Assembly (NCBI RefSeq): GCF_965216485.1
Contig: NZ_OZ244162.1
Span: forward strand, 1,240,001-1,304,000
Direction of reading: 5' to 3'
DNA length: 64,000 bases
Origin: Algiphilus sp965216485
GTDB lineage: Bacteria; Pseudomonadota; Gammaproteobacteria; Nevskiales; Nevskiaceae
The notes below the pieces were generated by a model. It saw only the letters and a program-made list of their open reading frames with translations. It was not told the origin of the DNA and ran no database searches. Positions within the stretch are counted from its first letter, which is position 1; the number at the start of each line of letters is the position of its first letter. Of this stretch, positions 62,587-64,000 are shown one piece after another. A program made the translations under genes and the position numbers.

Positions 62587-63477
62587 ATGAATCAGGTCGC
62601 TTCGCCGGCTTCCGAGGGGGAGCCCAATCGGCAGACACAGCTTTCCCGTGAGGTCCTCGACTTTGCACGTACGGTGCGCGATGCGGTGCACGAGGATCAG
62701 CTCACGCTGCCGACGCTTCCCGATACAGCGCTGCGCGTGAATGCGATCGTCAGCGATCCGGAAGGCGCCATCGTCGATCTCGTGCGTGCCATCTCCAGCG
62801 ATCCCGCCATTGCGATTCGCGTGATGCAATCAGCCAACAGCGTCTATGCAGCGGGCGCAGTGCAGATCGACAGCCTGCAAATGGCGGTGACGCGGCTAGG
62901 CATGCAATACACCCGCACGTTGGTGACGCGTCTCACGCTTGCCGGATTGTTCCGGGCAAGGTCGGGTCCGCTGCTGCGCTTCGCGCGCGTTGTCTGGAAG
63001 GAAAGTCTGCAGGTGGCCGCGTTGAGCCAGCTGCTCGCACGCGAACGCACCGAGGTCCACCCTGAGGAAGCCATGCTCGGCGGCTTGCTGCACATGGTGG
63101 GGAGCCTGCCCATCATAGGAATGGCCGATCGCATGCACGAGCTGGCCGGCCACCACGAGGACATTGTCAATGTAATCCGCATCCTGCAGCCGGAGATTGG
63201 CTATTACCTGCTCGCGGAATGGGGATTCGCAGAACCCCTGCGCGCCTGTGCCTGGGTCTGCCGGGATCCGTGGCGAAGTCATGAAGGCGCGACCGACCCT
63301 GGCGACATCGCCATCGTGGCGCGCAAGCTGCTGGCGCTGGAGTTTCTGCGACCTCTGCCCAGCGACGCTGCCTTGCCTGCCTTCGAGCGTCTGCGCCTGC
63401 CATCGCTCGCCTGCCTGGAGGATCTCCCCGATTTTCAGCGTGCCTTCGACGGCGCATTGCAGACCCTGACCCAATAG
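62587..63477 (+). CDS. HDOD-domain protein (first copy)
   Basis: A 296-residue protein. The HDOD region starts at about residue 20 with VLDFARTVRDAV, LTLPTLPDTALRVNAIV, SDPAIAIRVMQSANSVYA and VTRLGMQYTR. The metal-dependent phosphodiesterase residues of HD-GYP are absent, as expected for HDOD. Such proteins act in signalling, often with c-di-GMP. An ATG 30 nt upstream is in frame; the chosen one has AGGG at 10 nt. A paralogue follows. Confidence 0.85.
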   Translation: MNQVASPASEGEPNRQTQLSREVLDFARTVRDAVHEDQLTLPTLPDTALRVNAIVSDPEGAIVDLVRAISSDPAIAIRVMQSANSVYAAGAVQIDSLQMAVTRLGMQYTRTLVTRLTLAGLFRARSGPLLRFARVVWKESLQVAALSQLLARERTEVHPEEAMLGGLLHMVGSLPIIGMADRMHELAGHHEDIVNVIRILQPEIGYYLLAEWGFAEPLRACAWVCRDPWRSHEGATDPGDIAIVARKLLALEFLRPLPSDAALPAFERLRLPSLACLEDLPDFQRAFDGALQTLTQ

Positions 63478-63651
63478 GTTGTGCCAGCGCGCATCGCATC
63501 GCGTTGCGCACGCCATCCACGTGCTGCAAGGAAGGTGAGCCGCTCGTCATTGCCGATGTGCCCTTGATCGCGTGCGCCGTACCGGGGTTTCGACAAACCG
63601 GCATGCTCAAGTCCGGATGCGAAACGGCGCGAATGCTACGGAGCGGCGGGC

Positions 63652-64000
63652 ATGAGGAATACTGCAACCATCGATATGGTGACGGCCGCGAGCCCGCGCG
63701 AAGCGGCAATGCCGATCGCAGGACATTCCCGCAAGCTGCTGGATTTTGCACGCGAAGTGCGCGATGCCATCGACCGCGAGGCAGTGGTTCTGCCCACACT
63801 GCCCGATGTGGCCATGCGGGTGAACGCGTTGCTGCGGACGGATCACTGCGACACTACGCAGATCGCGCACAGCATTGCCCTTGACCCTGCCATCGCGGCA
63901 CGGGTGGTGGTTGCCGCCAACAGTGCGTACACCCAAGGGCGCGAGCCGGTCGATACCCTGCCCGCGGCGGTGACCCGCCTCGGCATGCAGTACACCCGTG
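63652..64000 (+). CDS. HDOD-domain protein (second copy, cut by window end)
   Basis: The frame from ATG 63652 is open to the window end (116 codons). LLDFAREVRDAIDRE, VLPTLPDVAMRVNALL, LDPAIAARVVVAANSAY and VTRLGMQYTR align with the first copy, the last ten residues identically. The N-terminal 25 residues differ. It lies 174 nt after the first HDOD gene on the same strand. A tandem duplication is the likely origin. The 3' end is outside the window. Confidence 0.83.
   Translation, partial: MRNTATIDMVTAASPREAAMPIAGHSRKLLDFAREVRDAIDREAVVLPTLPDVAMRVNALLRTDHCDTTQIAHSIALDPAIAARVVVAANSAYTQGREPVDTLPAAVTRLGMQYTR

Overview
The window is a GC-rich (visibly above 60%) chromosomal segment of a gammaproteobacterium. 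The ribosomal proteins resemble the E. coli/Xanthomonas type, S14 is the zinc-free form and L36 the cysteine form. The exact group is uncertain. The uninterrupted rif-str-S10-spc-alpha order, a cytochrome P450, a TauD-like dioxygenase and several exported proteins fit a Xanthomonadales- or Nevskiales-like lineage (inference only). No rRNA, tRNA, IS element, phage gene or CRISPR array was seen.

Region 1 (1-28612) is translation and transcription core: end of rplA, rplJL with an L10-type leader, rpoBC, then rpsL-rpsG-fusA-tuf, the S10 cluster (rpsJ to rpsQ), the spc cluster (rplN to rpmJ) and the alpha cluster (rpsM to rplQ), all on the plus strand. It ends at a clear intrinsic terminator. A near-consensus sigma70 promoter starts the str block, a second candidate precedes rpsM, and two hairpins lie in the long rplL-rpoB spacer. 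Several start codons were moved inward to the family-consistent position.

Region 2 (28670-32497) is a compact housekeeping operon: holA, proA, nadD, rsfS, rlmH. Region 3 (32498-34456) holds cytochrome b561 and two YceI-like exported proteins behind a palindrome that overlaps a -10 box.

Region 4 (34522-53521) is a patchwork of short operons: an MFS carrier; an unknown two-gene minus-strand operon; a membrane protein-dusB-RsmB-like methyltransferase trio joined by ATGA overlaps; an alpha/beta hydrolase with a saccharopine dehydrogenase-like reductase; a cold-shock protein; a P450; an NlpC/P60 lipoprotein; an exported methyltransferase-like protein; PrpF-like and DUF4864-like proteins; a SET-domain protein; an isolated fabH; a CASTOR/POLLUX-like channel; and a TauD-family oxygenase.

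Region 5 (53706-64000) holds a complete RND efflux operon (outer-membrane lipoprotein, adaptor, permease). A convergent M48 lipoprotein protease reading frame runs into the end of the permease gene. Next come a SmtB/CzrA-type sensor and a CDF metal exporter behind a probably shared divergent operator, then a small helical protein and two tandem HDOD-domain genes, the second cut by the window edge.

I found no wholly new defence or mobile system. The most distinctive signals are the divergent metal-responsive promoter, the tandem HDOD pair with adjacent inverted repeats, the palindromic operator candidate before cytochrome b561, the convergent overlap at the protease/permease junction, and two small unknown operons.
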